Assembly (NCBI GenBank): GCA_965363675.1
Contig: CBDTTW010000045.1
Span: forward strand, 1 to 18,709
Length of the DNA stretch: 18,709 nt
Reading direction: 5' to 3'
Origin: CBDTTW01 sp965363675
GTDB taxonomy: Bacteria > Bacteroidota > Rhodothermia > Rhodothermales > DASSAV01
Part shown: positions 1 through 6,382 of the stretch, piece by piece
Numbering within the stretch: the first letter of the stretch is position 1
How the letters are laid out: every line of letters starts with the position of its first letter
Made by a program: the position numbers and the translations under genes
Notes under the pieces: generated by a model
Seen by the model: the letters and a program-made list of their open reading frames with translations, nothing else
What the model was told of the DNA's origin: nothing
The model's database searches: none

Positions 1-1
1 C

Positions 2-298
2 CCCGCCGGCGTCCAGAGCATGAACCTCGGCATGCTCGAAGCCGCGACGCTCGCGGAGACGATGGCCGACATCCTCGCCGGGAAGGCGCCGGTCTCATCG
101 CTGGAGGACTATGCGCGCGAGCGCCTGGCCGAGTGGCGGTTCCTGCTGGGCCTGAACGGCGGCCTGGAGGCCGCGCCCGAGGCCGACCCGTGGCTCAAAG
201 CCCTCGCGCCGACGCTGCTCAGCGCCCTGCCGGCCGGGGCCGCCGACCTGAAGGAAGTGTTCCGGCGGCTCCAGGCGTCTGCCCTCGTGCCGGGCTGA
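2..298 (+). CDS. FAD-dependent monooxygenase, C-terminal part (5' end outside window)
   Basis: The reading frame is open from the window edge to a TGA at 296-298, leaving about 98 residues. The visible start PAGVQSMNLGMLEAATLAE matches the third FAD-contacting motif of PHBH/UbiH-type flavoprotein monooxygenases (usual form PxGGQGMNxGxxDAxNLAxxL), where the loop binds the isoalloxazine and ribityl part of FAD. A helical tail with a YxxxR motif (DYARERLAEW) follows, as in that family. The canonical GGQG is GVQS here, so the assignment to family is good but the substrate cannot be told. The ATG at 20 is internal, because the FAD motif begins upstream of it. The gene is convergent with the chromate transporter, and its stop lies in the first copy of a 15-bp tandem duplication. 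Confidence 0.7.
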   Translation, partial: PAGVQSMNLGMLEAATLAETMADILAGKAPVSSLEDYARERLAEWRFLLGLNGGLEAAPEADPWLKALAPTLLSALPAGAADLKEVFRRLQASALVPG

Positions 299-318
299 GG
301 CGCGCCCGGCTGAGGCTC
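289..318. repeat. 15-bp imperfect tandem duplication over stop codon
   Basis: Positions 289-303 and 304-318 are adjacent copies of a 15-bp unit, with 13 of 15 bases identical. Each copy contains the sequence GGCTGAGGC, so the in-frame TGA at 296-298 is repeated in the same frame at 311-313. It lies exactly between two convergent genes. Confidence 0.6.
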
Positions 319-1483
319 AGCCAAGGGCGAAACCGGCTGCGTGCAGCAGCCAGCCTGCCAGAGCGCTGCCTGGGATGAGCCAGGCAGCGCTCGTCTTGCA
401 GCGGGCCGCCAGCAGCAGCGTCGCCGCGCCGATGGCCCAGGCGGCGCCGGTGCGCAGGGCGGCCGCGCCGAGGTCCACGAGCACGGCGGCCATCAGCCCC
501 AGCGACGCCGCCGCGACGGCGTCGAGGAAGCAGCCCGCCCAGGTGCGGCGGCGCAAACGGTGCACGAGCGGGTTGAGCAGTCCGACGAAAAAGAACGACG
601 GCAGAAAGAACGCCGCCGTCGAGACGAGCGCGCCGGGGACGCCGGCCATGAGGTAGCCTGCGAACGTGACGGCCGTAGAGACGGGCCCGGGCGTAAACTG
701 CCCGGCGGCGACGGCGTCGAGCAGCTCGGGGCGCGTCAGCCAGCCGTGCTGCTCGACGAGGCCGCCTTCCATGAAGGCCACGAGCACGTAACCGCTGCCG
801 TAGAGCACCGAGCCGACCTTGAGGAAGAACAGCGCCAGCGCCCCGAGGGTCGGCAGGTCGGCGGCGGCCCCGGCGGCGGGCAGCGCGAGCACGCCGGCGC
901 AGGCGAGCGGCGCGCCCGGCCGGCGCTGCGCGTAGAGCACGACGGCCCCGGCGGCCCCGACGGCCGGCAGGGCGGCGATCTCGGAGCCGCCGAGCAGTAC
1001 GAGCGCGGCGCTCGCCGCGACGCAGGCGCCGGTGGCCCAGCCGCGTACGGCCGTCGGGGCGAGGCGTAAAAGAGCGTGGGCCACCACGGCCACCACGGCG
1101 GGCTTGAGGCCCGCCAGCGCGGGCTGCACGCTCGGCAGGGCGCCGTAGCGCACGTACAGCGCGGCCAGCCCCGTCGCAAGGGCCGCCGCCGGGGCGATAA
1201 ACGCGACGCCGCCGACCACAAGCCCTGCCCACCCCGCACGCTCATAGGCGAGGTGCATCACCATCTCGGTCGAGTTGGGGCCGGGGATCAGGTTGGTGGC
1301 GCCCATCAGGTCGAGGAAGTGCGCGCGCGTGAGCCAGCGGCGGCGCACGACGAACCACTCCTCCAGCAGCGCAAGGTGCGCCGCCGGGCCGCCGAAGGCG
1401 ACGCAGCCGAGCGCGAAGAACAGCAGCCCCACCTCGCGCAGGCGCGCCGCGCGGGAGTCGTCGGGGCGAGGGGCGTGCGTCAT
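317..1483 (-). CDS. chrA: Chromate transporter ChrA (CHR family, two-domain form)
   Basis: A 388-residue hydrophobic protein, the usual length for long-chain ChrA. It holds two CHR half-repeats. The first has FFALGCVAFGGPAAHLALLE and NLIPGPNSTEMVMHLAY; the second has FFLKVGSVLYGSGYVLVAFM and GQFTPGPVSTAVTFAGY. The paired FGGP/YGSG and PGP motifs are family signatures. CHR proteins export chromate from the cytoplasm, using the proton motive force or acting as antiporters, and some members carry other anions. The ATG at 1481-1483 is chosen because hydrophobic homology starts about 15 residues later; a longer frame to 1591 would run into the divergent modB promoter region. This ATG and an ATG on the opposite strand share the palindrome CATG at 1481-1484. 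No Shine-Dalgarno sequence precedes it. It is divergent from the ModB-type permease, and its TGA is convergent with the upstream monooxygenase. Confidence 0.88.
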   Translation of the reverse strand: MTHAPRPDDSRAARLREVGLLFFALGCVAFGGPAAHLALLEEWFVVRRRWLTRAHFLDLMGATNLIPGPNSTEMVMHLAYERAGWAGLVVGGVAFIAPAAALATGLAALYVRYGALPSVQPALAGLKPAVVAVVAHALLRLAPTAVRGWATGACVAASAALVLLGGSEIAALPAVGAAGAVVLYAQRRPGAPLACAGVLALPAAGAAADLPTLGALALFFLKVGSVLYGSGYVLVAFMEGGLVEQHGWLTRPELLDAVAAGQFTPGPVSTAVTFAGYLMAGVPGALVSTAAFFLPSFFFVGLLNPLVHRLRRRTWAGCFLDAVAAASLGLMAAVLVDLGAAALRTGAAWAIGAATLLLAARCKTSAAWLIPGSALAGWLLHAAGFALG

Positions 1484-1493
1484 GGGGGCGCCG

Positions 1494-1522
1494 TTGTGGA
1501 ATCGGGGCGGCGCGCGTATCAT
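1494..1522 (+). promoter_or_regulatory. Putative sigma-70-type promoter of the modB-like gene
   Basis: TTGTGG at 1494-1499 and TATCAT at 1517-1522 are separated by exactly 17 bases. Transcription would begin near 1529, downstream of the ATG at 1482 and upstream of the GTG at 1572, so it favours the GTG as the start of the permease gene. This is motif matching by eye only. Confidence 0.35.
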
Positions 1523-1571
1523 CTGCCGGGGCGCGCCTGCCCTGCCGACCACAAGATACATCCGCACGCGC

Positions 1572-2387
1572 GTGCATACGGGGAAGCGCATTCATCGCAA
1601 GGGAGGGGGTTGGGCGTGGGCGGCGGCGGCGCTGCCGCTGCTGCTGTACCTGGTCGTGCCTGTGGGCTATCTGGCCCTCGGCGCAGCGCCGGCCGACGTG
1701 TGGCAAAGCCTCGGGCAGCCGGCCGTGCGGCAGGCCGTGGGGCTGAGTTTTGCGACGAGCCTCTGCGCGGCGGCCTGCTCGGTCGTGCTCGGCGCGCCGC
1801 TGGCCGTGCTCTCGGCGCGCGCCACCGGCCGGCGCCGCACCCTGCTCGACGCCGTCATCGACCTGCCGATTGTGCTGCCCCCGGCGGTGGCGGGCGTCGC
1901 CCTGCTGGTGCTCTTCGGGCGGCGCGGACCGCTCGGCGGCCTGCTCGAAGCGCTCGGGCTGCCGCTCGCCTTTACGACGGCGGCCGTCGTGATGGCCCAG
2001 GTGTTCGTTTCGGCGCCGCTGTTCGTGCGCGCGGCCGCGCTCGGCTTCCGCGCCGTCGATCCGGACATCGAGCGCGCGGCCATGCTCGACGGCGCCCGCC
2101 CGTGGCAGGTGTTCCGGCACGTGACGTTGCCCCTGGCCCGGCCGGCGCTCCTCGGCGGGGCCGTGCTCGGGTGGGCGCGCGCGCTCGGCGAGTTCGGCGC
2201 GACGATCATCTTCGCGGGCAACTTTCCCGGCCGCACCCAGACGATGCCGCTCGCCATTTACATGGGCTTCGAGGTCGATCTGGATACGGCGGTCGCGCTC
2301 TCGGCCATTCTCATCGCGTGCGCGCTCGCAGCCATGGTGGGCGCGCGCCACTGGATGCAACGCCAGGGGCCGGCGGCGGAGGGCTGA
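1572..2387 (+). CDS. modB: Molybdate/sulfate-type ABC transporter permease (ModB-like)
   Basis: A 271-residue integral membrane protein from the GTG at 1572. The first membrane segment begins about 14 residues in (AWAAAALPLLLYLVVPVGYL). The segment FATSLCAAACSVVLGAPLAV and the motif DLPIVLPPAVAGVALL are characteristic of ModB/CysT permeases. The cytoplasmic EAA loop, which docks on the ATPase, is seen in ERAAMLDGARPWQVFRHVTL, followed by LP..RPALLGG and ARALGEFGATIIFAGN. The last of these is strongly typical of molybdate and sulfate permeases. An upstream ATG at 1482 would add 30 residues without homology and would start on top of the chrA start codon. No periplasmic binding protein (ModA) or ATPase (ModC) lies on either side: chrA is divergent and a GH5 gene is convergent with only 1 base between stops. 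Tungstate or sulfate remain possible substrates. Confidence 0.8.
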   Translation: MHTGKRIHRKGGGWAWAAAALPLLLYLVVPVGYLALGAAPADVWQSLGQPAVRQAVGLSFATSLCAAACSVVLGAPLAVLSARATGRRRTLLDAVIDLPIVLPPAVAGVALLVLFGRRGPLGGLLEALGLPLAFTTAAVVMAQVFVSAPLFVRAAALGFRAVDPDIERAAMLDGARPWQVFRHVTLPLARPALLGGAVLGWARALGEFGATIIFAGNFPGRTQTMPLAIYMGFEVDLDTAVALSAILIACALAAMVGARHWMQRQGPAAEG

Positions 2388-2388
2388 G

Positions 2389-3453
2389 CTAGTAGGCGCG
2401 CAGCAGCTCCAGCATGCGCCGGTCGAGCTTCATGCCCTGGAGCATTTCGTACGGCGCGTCGGCGCGGCCGCTCTCGAGCACGCCGAAGCTGCCCCGCAGA
2501 TTCCAGAGCGCCCATCCCCACCCCTGGGCTTTCCAGATCTCCAGCAGATCCTTCATCCAGGCGAGCGCCACGGCGTGCGGCGTCTGGTTGTAGGCGCCCC
2601 ACTCGCCTACATGCACCCCGATGCCCTGGGCCTGGGCGCGCACCCACGGCTCGTAGACTTCGTGGGCAAGGCGGCTGCGGTCCCACGTCTCGCCGTCGGC
2701 CGTGAGGGGCCAGGCAGGCTCGGGCCAGGTCTCGCGGCCTACCCACGTGGCTTGGTAGTGGCTCACGGTCATTGGGTCGTAGCCGCGCGTGCTCTGGCCG
2801 ATGCCGAGGTCGGCGAGGCTTAGCACCGGGCCGCGCCCCCAGCGCAGGCCGTCCACGATGATGAGGCGGCCGGGGTCCACGTTGCGGATGGCCTTGACGG
2901 CGCCGCGCATGACGCCCGCGTACACGCTCTCGGCAATGTCGGGCGGCTCGTTCAGCAGATCGAAACTCACCTGGGCGCTCGGGATGCCTTTGTAGCGCTC
3001 GGCGAAGTGCGCCCACTGGAACGCGAACGCGTCGAGCGCGCGCGGGTCCGACCACAGGTCGAGCGGCTCCGCCGGCGGGTTGACGCAGTAGCCGGGCGCG
3101 CGGTGGAGGTTGATGTTGACGTGGATGCCGCGTTCCCGTCCGTACGCCACCGCCTGGTCGATTTCCTTCAGGACGGCCTCGTCGAGGCGGTAGGGGTCCT
3201 GGGGACGCGACCAGCAATGATACGAGAGCGGTAGGCGTACGAAGTCGAAGCCCCAGCCGGCGATCAGGTCGAAGTCGGAGGCGCGGAAAGGGCGCTGGCG
3301 CTCGGCGACGAACTTTTCGAGCAGGTTGAACCCGCGCCAGCGGGGCAGGCGTCCGGGCTCGGGAGCGGCTTCGACGAGGTTGGTCCGGGTGGAGGCGCCG
3401 CAGCCTGCGGCCGCAGCGGCGCCAAGCGTCAGCAGGAAAGCGCGGCGATCCAT
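2389..3453 (-). CDS. Glycoside hydrolase family 5 (cellulase-like) lipoprotein
   Basis: A 354-residue protein with an N-terminal export signal. Twin arginines at residues 3-4 (DRRAFLLTLG), a short Ala-rich core and a lipobox ending AAGC at Cys18 suggest a Tat-compatible lipoprotein signal. The rest is a (beta/alpha)8 GH5 enzyme (clan GH-A). WRGFNLLEKF opens the barrel, followed by GFDFVRLPLSYHCW and GIHVNINLHRAP. The acid/base Glu is near residue 169 in SFDLLNEPP, and the nucleophile Glu is near residue 284 in HVGEWGAYNQTP. WALWNLRGSFGVLESGR closes the barrel. GH5 enzymes hydrolyse beta-1,4-glucans, mannans or related glycans; the exact substrate cannot be read from the sequence. Both catalytic Glu residues are present, so it should be active. 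The start at 3453 is supported by the signal peptide and by a TATAAT box just upstream. It stands alone between convergent modB and a divergent membrane-protein gene. Confidence 0.87.
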   Translation of the reverse strand: MDRRAFLLTLGAAAAAGCGASTRTNLVEAAPEPGRLPRWRGFNLLEKFVAERQRPFRASDFDLIAGWGFDFVRLPLSYHCWSRPQDPYRLDEAVLKEIDQAVAYGRERGIHVNINLHRAPGYCVNPPAEPLDLWSDPRALDAFAFQWAHFAERYKGIPSAQVSFDLLNEPPDIAESVYAGVMRGAVKAIRNVDPGRLIIVDGLRWGRGPVLSLADLGIGQSTRGYDPMTVSHYQATWVGRETWPEPAWPLTADGETWDRSRLAHEVYEPWVRAQAQGIGVHVGEWGAYNQTPHAVALAWMKDLLEIWKAQGWGWALWNLRGSFGVLESGRADAPYEMLQGMKLDRRMLELLRAY

Positions 3454-3496
3454 AAAGATAACGGGAGCGAAGGGGCGGGGGGGAGGGAAGCGTAAC

Positions 3497-3526
3497 ATTA
3501 TAGCCCCCCGCGCCGCGCGTGCGCAA
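3497..3526 (-). promoter_or_regulatory. Putative promoter of the GH5 gene
   Basis: Read on the minus strand, TTGCGC (3526-3521) is followed after 18 bases by a perfect TATAAT (3502-3497). This gives a start site near 3490 and a leader of roughly 37 bases to the ATG at 3453. The AT-rich -10 box stands out in a GC-rich interval. Confidence 0.45.
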
Positions 3527-3580
3527 CAGGCGGCCCGCGCCGGGGGTATCTCTGCCCCCGCAACCCTCTGGAGGCTACGC

Positions 3581-4069
3581 ATGAAGCTGCACGAAACGTT
3601 GGCGGGCGCGCTCGCCGGAGCCGCCGCCACGCTGCCCATGACGCTCGCCATGAGCGCCCTCAACGGCGCGCCGCCGTGGTCGCCGAGGCGGCCGCTGCCG
3701 CCGCGCCGCATCACCGGGCGCCTGGCCCGGCGCGCCGCCGGGAGCCGCCCGCCGGAGCCGCTGCTGCGGGCGGCCACCGTGGCGGCGCATTTCGGCTATG
3801 GTGGGCTTTGCGGCGCCGCCTACCCGGCCTTTGCGCGCCGGGCCGGCGGCGGGGCGCTCGGCGGCGCCGCGTTCGGGGCGGCCGTGTGGGCGGTCAGCTA
3901 CTTCGGGTGGGTCCCGGCGGCGCGCCTCATGGCCGGGGCGCACCGGCAGCCGCCCCGGCTCAACGCGATCATGTTTTCGGCGCACCTCGTCTGGGGCGCG
4001 GCGCTGAGCGTAGGCCGCCGCCTGGCTATGCGCTCCGAAGGGCCGCTCCGGGAAAAATCAACGGACTGA
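3581..4069 (+). CDS. Small multi-pass membrane protein, unknown function
   Basis: A 162-residue protein. The ATG at 3581 follows a good Shine-Dalgarno sequence (TGGAGG) 6 bases upstream, which fixes the start. Four hydrophobic stretches can be seen: LAGALAGAAATLPMTLAMSA, VAAHFGYGGLCGAAYPAF, GGAAFGAAVWAVSYFGWVPA and NAIMFSAHLVWGAALSVG. Between the first two lies a cytoplasm-like segment rich in Pro and Arg (SPRRPLPPRRITGRLARR). The small-residue-rich helices and PLPPR segment recall YagU/DUF1440-like inner-membrane proteins, but this is only a resemblance and no function follows. It is divergent from the GH5 gene, sharing a 127-base interval, and runs into the AT-rich island downstream. Confidence 0.7.
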   Translation: MKLHETLAGALAGAAATLPMTLAMSALNGAPPWSPRRPLPPRRITGRLARRAAGSRPPEPLLRAATVAAHFGYGGLCGAAYPAFARRAGGGALGGAAFGAAVWAVSYFGWVPAARLMAGAHRQPPRLNAIMFSAHLVWGAALSVGRRLAMRSEGPLREKSTD

Positions 4070-4185
4070 TCGGGAAGTGTATTTATGTATATATAGGAAT
4101 GTGTTGGGTGTCCATGCAAATCTTGCAAAAAGCTTTATATGCTGATATGGACAATATATAGCGGATCGGGGGTGCGTGACCTATA

Positions 4186-4212
4186 TTGACTATGAGGATG
4201 TATAAGTCTAAT
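4186..4212 (+). promoter_or_regulatory. Putative promoter of the 4285 ORF
   Basis: TTGACT at 4186-4191 is close to the -35 consensus. TCTAAT at 4207-4212 would be the -10 box with a short 15-base spacer; TAATGG at 4209-4214 is the 17-base alternative. Either choice places the start site near 4219, where the inverted-repeat leader begins. Confidence 0.35.
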
Positions 4213-4218
4213 GGGTGT

Positions 4219-4281
4219 ACTGCCTCTTGCACTCTCTGCAAGGATCGGGTTTAGGCGGATGCACCCACTATCCGAGGCAGT
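4219..4281 (+). promoter_or_regulatory. Foldable leader that can sequester the RBS of the 4285 ORF
   Basis: Three nested inverted repeats fit a three-way junction. P1 pairs ACTGCCTC (4219-4226) with GAGGCAGT (4274-4281), 8 perfect pairs. P2 pairs TTGCA (4227-4231) with TGCAA (4237-4241) around a CTCTC loop. P3 pairs GGAT (4257-4260) with ATCC (4270-4273). The GAGG at 4274-4277 is the likely Shine-Dalgarno sequence for the GTG at 4285 and would be hidden in P1. It matches no riboswitch class that I recognise. Confidence 0.4.
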
Positions 4282-4284
4282 GTT

Positions 4285-4494
4285 GTGGAAAGCGACTCCT
4301 ACGATCTCTCTCGCCTGCTGGAGGACGCGCCGGCGATGCGCGTAATAGACCGCTATTGTATGGACCAGGATGATGTCCGCTTCTGGCAAGGCAACCTCAA
4401 ACTGCAATTCGAGCGCGCCGAGGCTCCGGCGTTCCTGCGCGGGCTCATCGCCGCCTTCAAGCATCCGGCCTCTGCCCTGGGCAACGATGCGTAG
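4285..4494 (+). CDS. Small hypothetical protein, 69 residues
   Basis: A GTG start at 4285, preceded by GAGG with 7 bases of spacing, runs to a TAG at 4492-4494. An in-frame TAG at 4252-4254 limits any extension. The product is acidic at the N terminus (ESDSYDLSRLLEDAP), then mixed (DRYCMDQDDVRFWQGNLKLQ), and ends in a short amphipathic segment (FLRGLIAAFKHPASAL). It has no signal peptide, membrane segment or family motif that I recognise. Codon use is less GC-biased than in the neighbours, which together with the AT-rich island upstream may mean recent acquisition. The foldable leader with a buried ribosome-binding site is the main argument that it is a real, regulated gene. It converges on the flavoprotein gene, with 25 bases between stops. 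Confidence 0.5.
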   Translation: MESDSYDLSRLLEDAPAMRVIDRYCMDQDDVRFWQGNLKLQFERAEAPAFLRGLIAAFKHPASALGNDA

Positions 4495-4500
4495 GAGGCC

Positions 4501-4519
4501 GAGGGCGCCCGGCGGGCCC

Positions 4520-4521
<2 letters not shown>
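4501..4521. terminator. GC-rich hairpin between convergent genes
   Basis: GAGGGC (4501-4506) and GCCCTC (4516-4521) form a perfect 6-bp stem with a 9-base loop. It sits just before the minus-strand stop at 4520. No T-tract follows on either strand, so it is at best a weak or factor-assisted terminator. Confidence 0.3.
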
Positions 4522-5419
<898 letters not shown>

Positions 5420-5461
5420 GAAGCGTCGAAAGCTTAAAGGAGGCGAAGGCTCGGGAGAGAT

Positions 5462-5492
5462 CGGTAACGCTTGGCGGGGAGTTCGGTTACCG
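5462..5492. promoter_or_regulatory. Inverted repeat in divergent intergenic region, possible operator
   Basis: CGGTAAC at 5462-5468 and GTTACCG at 5486-5492 are perfect inverted 7-mers, with matching positions about 24 bases apart (a little over two helical turns). The site lies 43 bases upstream of the flavoprotein start and also upstream of the divergent 5620 gene. A dimeric regulator could bind it; no regulator gene is adjacent. Confidence 0.35.
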
Positions 5493-5619
5493 GAGGGCGC
5501 GCGCCGCCGCACGAAGAAACGCCGCTGTTACACCCCTGCTACAACTCCGGGGCCTGCCGGATAAAGGCGCGGGGATGCGCTACCTTGTAAGCGCTTCCAA
5601 CTTTCTTTTTCCACCGCTC

Positions 5620-5949
5620 ATGGTTTATCAGGCCGCCTCCAAACCCGGACGCCAGATCGTCCTGTGCGACTGCTGCGGCGGGCGCATCCGCGACCTGCGG
5701 GCGCTGCGCCTGATGCGCCGCGCCGACGCCCTGCCGGAGGAATGCGCCGTCTACCACGTGCACGCCCATTGCGCCGAGGACTTTCAGGCGCGCCGCCCCG
5801 GCCTCTGGAACGGCTACGACTGCCCGTCGTCGGAGGCCAGTTGGCTGCTGCCGATGGCGATGGTCTGCCGCCTCATGCATCCGCTCATGGCTTCGGCAGG
5901 GGGCGCGCCGCGCGCCGGCGGCACGCCTTTGCACGGGGGCGCATGGTAG
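5620..5949 (+). CDS. Small Cys/His-rich protein, possible zinc-binding, unknown function
   Basis: 109 residues from the ATG at 5620. The ATG at 5575 would add MRYLVSASNFLFPPL, which is encoded by a pyrimidine-rich stretch that looks more like leader than coding sequence, so the later start is preferred without certainty. LCDCCGGRIRDLRAL (Cys16, Cys18, Cys19) and the later ECAVYHVHAHC (Cys42, His46, His48, His50, Cys51) are spaced like a treble-clef or zinc-ribbon metal site. Cys68 and Cys83 follow. The C-terminal 20 residues are Gly/Ala/Pro-rich and probably disordered. I do not recognise the family. The gene is divergent from the TrxR-like flavoprotein across 200 bases, which would suit a redox or metal connection, but this is only positional. 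Confidence 0.6.
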   Translation: MVYQAASKPGRQIVLCDCCGGRIRDLRALRLMRRADALPEECAVYHVHAHCAEDFQARRPGLWNGYDCPSSEASWLLPMAMVCRLMHPLMASAGGAPRAGGTPLHGGAW

Positions 5950-6123
5950 CCGTATGCCTCAGCCGTTTGCGCAGCTTTCCGCCCGGAACTGCACCAAACC
6001 TACCGGCCGCATTACGCCGCATACGCACGCCGATAGCGGCGCAATCCTGCGCCTTTTCGGCCTCGGCAGAGGGATATTACTGAAAGAGCAGCACCCTCCC
6101 CGGACCGCCGACTGGTTGAACCC

Positions 6124-6342
6124 GTGAAAGACAAAGACACGCTCATCAACAAGCGCCACGAACACCTTACGAGCGCCTTCAAGCAGCTTGCCGAGTCGTT
6201 GCAACAGCTTGCCGACCGCCTCAACGACCTCTCGGCCACGATGGGCGCTCCGATCTACAAGCGCTTCGGCATGCCGTTCGGCCCCTCCGACGAGGCGCGC
6301 AAAATCTGGATCCGCCACCGGCAGTTCACGACCCACAACTAG
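6124..6342 (+). CDS. Small coiled-coil protein, unknown function
   Basis: 72 residues from a GTG at 6124 to a TAG at 6340-6342. The first half is a continuous charged amphipathic helix with heptad-like Leu spacing (HLTSAFKQLAESLQQLADRL), consistent with a short coiled coil. The second half (PIYKRFGMPFGPSDEARKIW) is basic and aromatic. There is no signal peptide or membrane segment. No ATG lies upstream in frame before the preceding gene, and no Shine-Dalgarno sequence is present, so the start is uncertain. The TAG lies in the first copy of a 22-bp tandem duplication, facing the GNAT gene. I do not recognise a family. Confidence 0.55.
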   Translation: MKDKDTLINKRHEHLTSAFKQLAESLQQLADRLNDLSATMGAPIYKRFGMPFGPSDEARKIWIRHRQFTTHN

Positions 6343-6382
6343 CCTTCAGGGGCCTGCCTCCTAGCCTTTAGGGGCCTGTCTG
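6339..6382. repeat. 22-bp imperfect tandem duplication at convergent stops
   Basis: 6339-6360 and 6361-6382 are adjacent copies of a 22-bp unit, with 19 of 22 bases identical. The first copy carries the TAG of the 6124 gene; the second carries the TAA of the GNAT gene (6370-6368 on the minus strand). Each copy begins CTAG, which reads as a TAG on both strands. Confidence 0.65.

Larger units (their letters stand above)
4070..4284. other. AT-rich intergenic island
   Basis: About 215 bases that are visibly far richer in A and T than the rest of the window, especially 4075-4215 (for example TATGTATATATAGG and ACAATATATAG). The word GATCGGG occurs at 4068-4074, 4164-4170 and 4243-4249. A direct repeat TGCAAA lies at 4115-4120 and 4124-4129, and a separated inverted repeat TGTCCAT/ATGGACA lies at 4109-4115 and 4147-4153. 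The right end holds a promoter-like pair and a foldable leader, listed separately. No convincing ORF lies inside. Confidence 0.6.

Noticed and set aside
1482..1571. ATG at 1482 as start of the ModB-like protein
   Set aside because: It would add 30 residues without homology, overlaps the chrA start codon, and lies upstream of the predicted promoter. The GTG at 1572 fits better.
4218..4283. Possible tRNA or degenerate tRNA at the folded leader
   Set aside because: No D-arm, no TTCNANTC T-loop and no anticodon arm of the right size. The fold is a three-way junction, not a cloverleaf.
5437..5444. AAAGGAGG on the plus strand, a perfect Shine-Dalgarno sequence
   Set aside because: No plus-strand start codon follows at a usable distance with a credible ORF.
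5575..5619. Earlier ATG for the Cys/His-rich protein
   Set aside because: The added 15 codons lie in a pyrimidine-rich leader-like stretch and add no conserved feature. It is kept only as an alternative.
6029..6036. GCCGATAG, similar to a sigma-28 -10 element (GCCGATAA), upstream of the 6124 gene
   Set aside because: No TAAA-type -35 element lies at the expected distance, so a target promoter of the FliA-type sigma factor cannot be supported.
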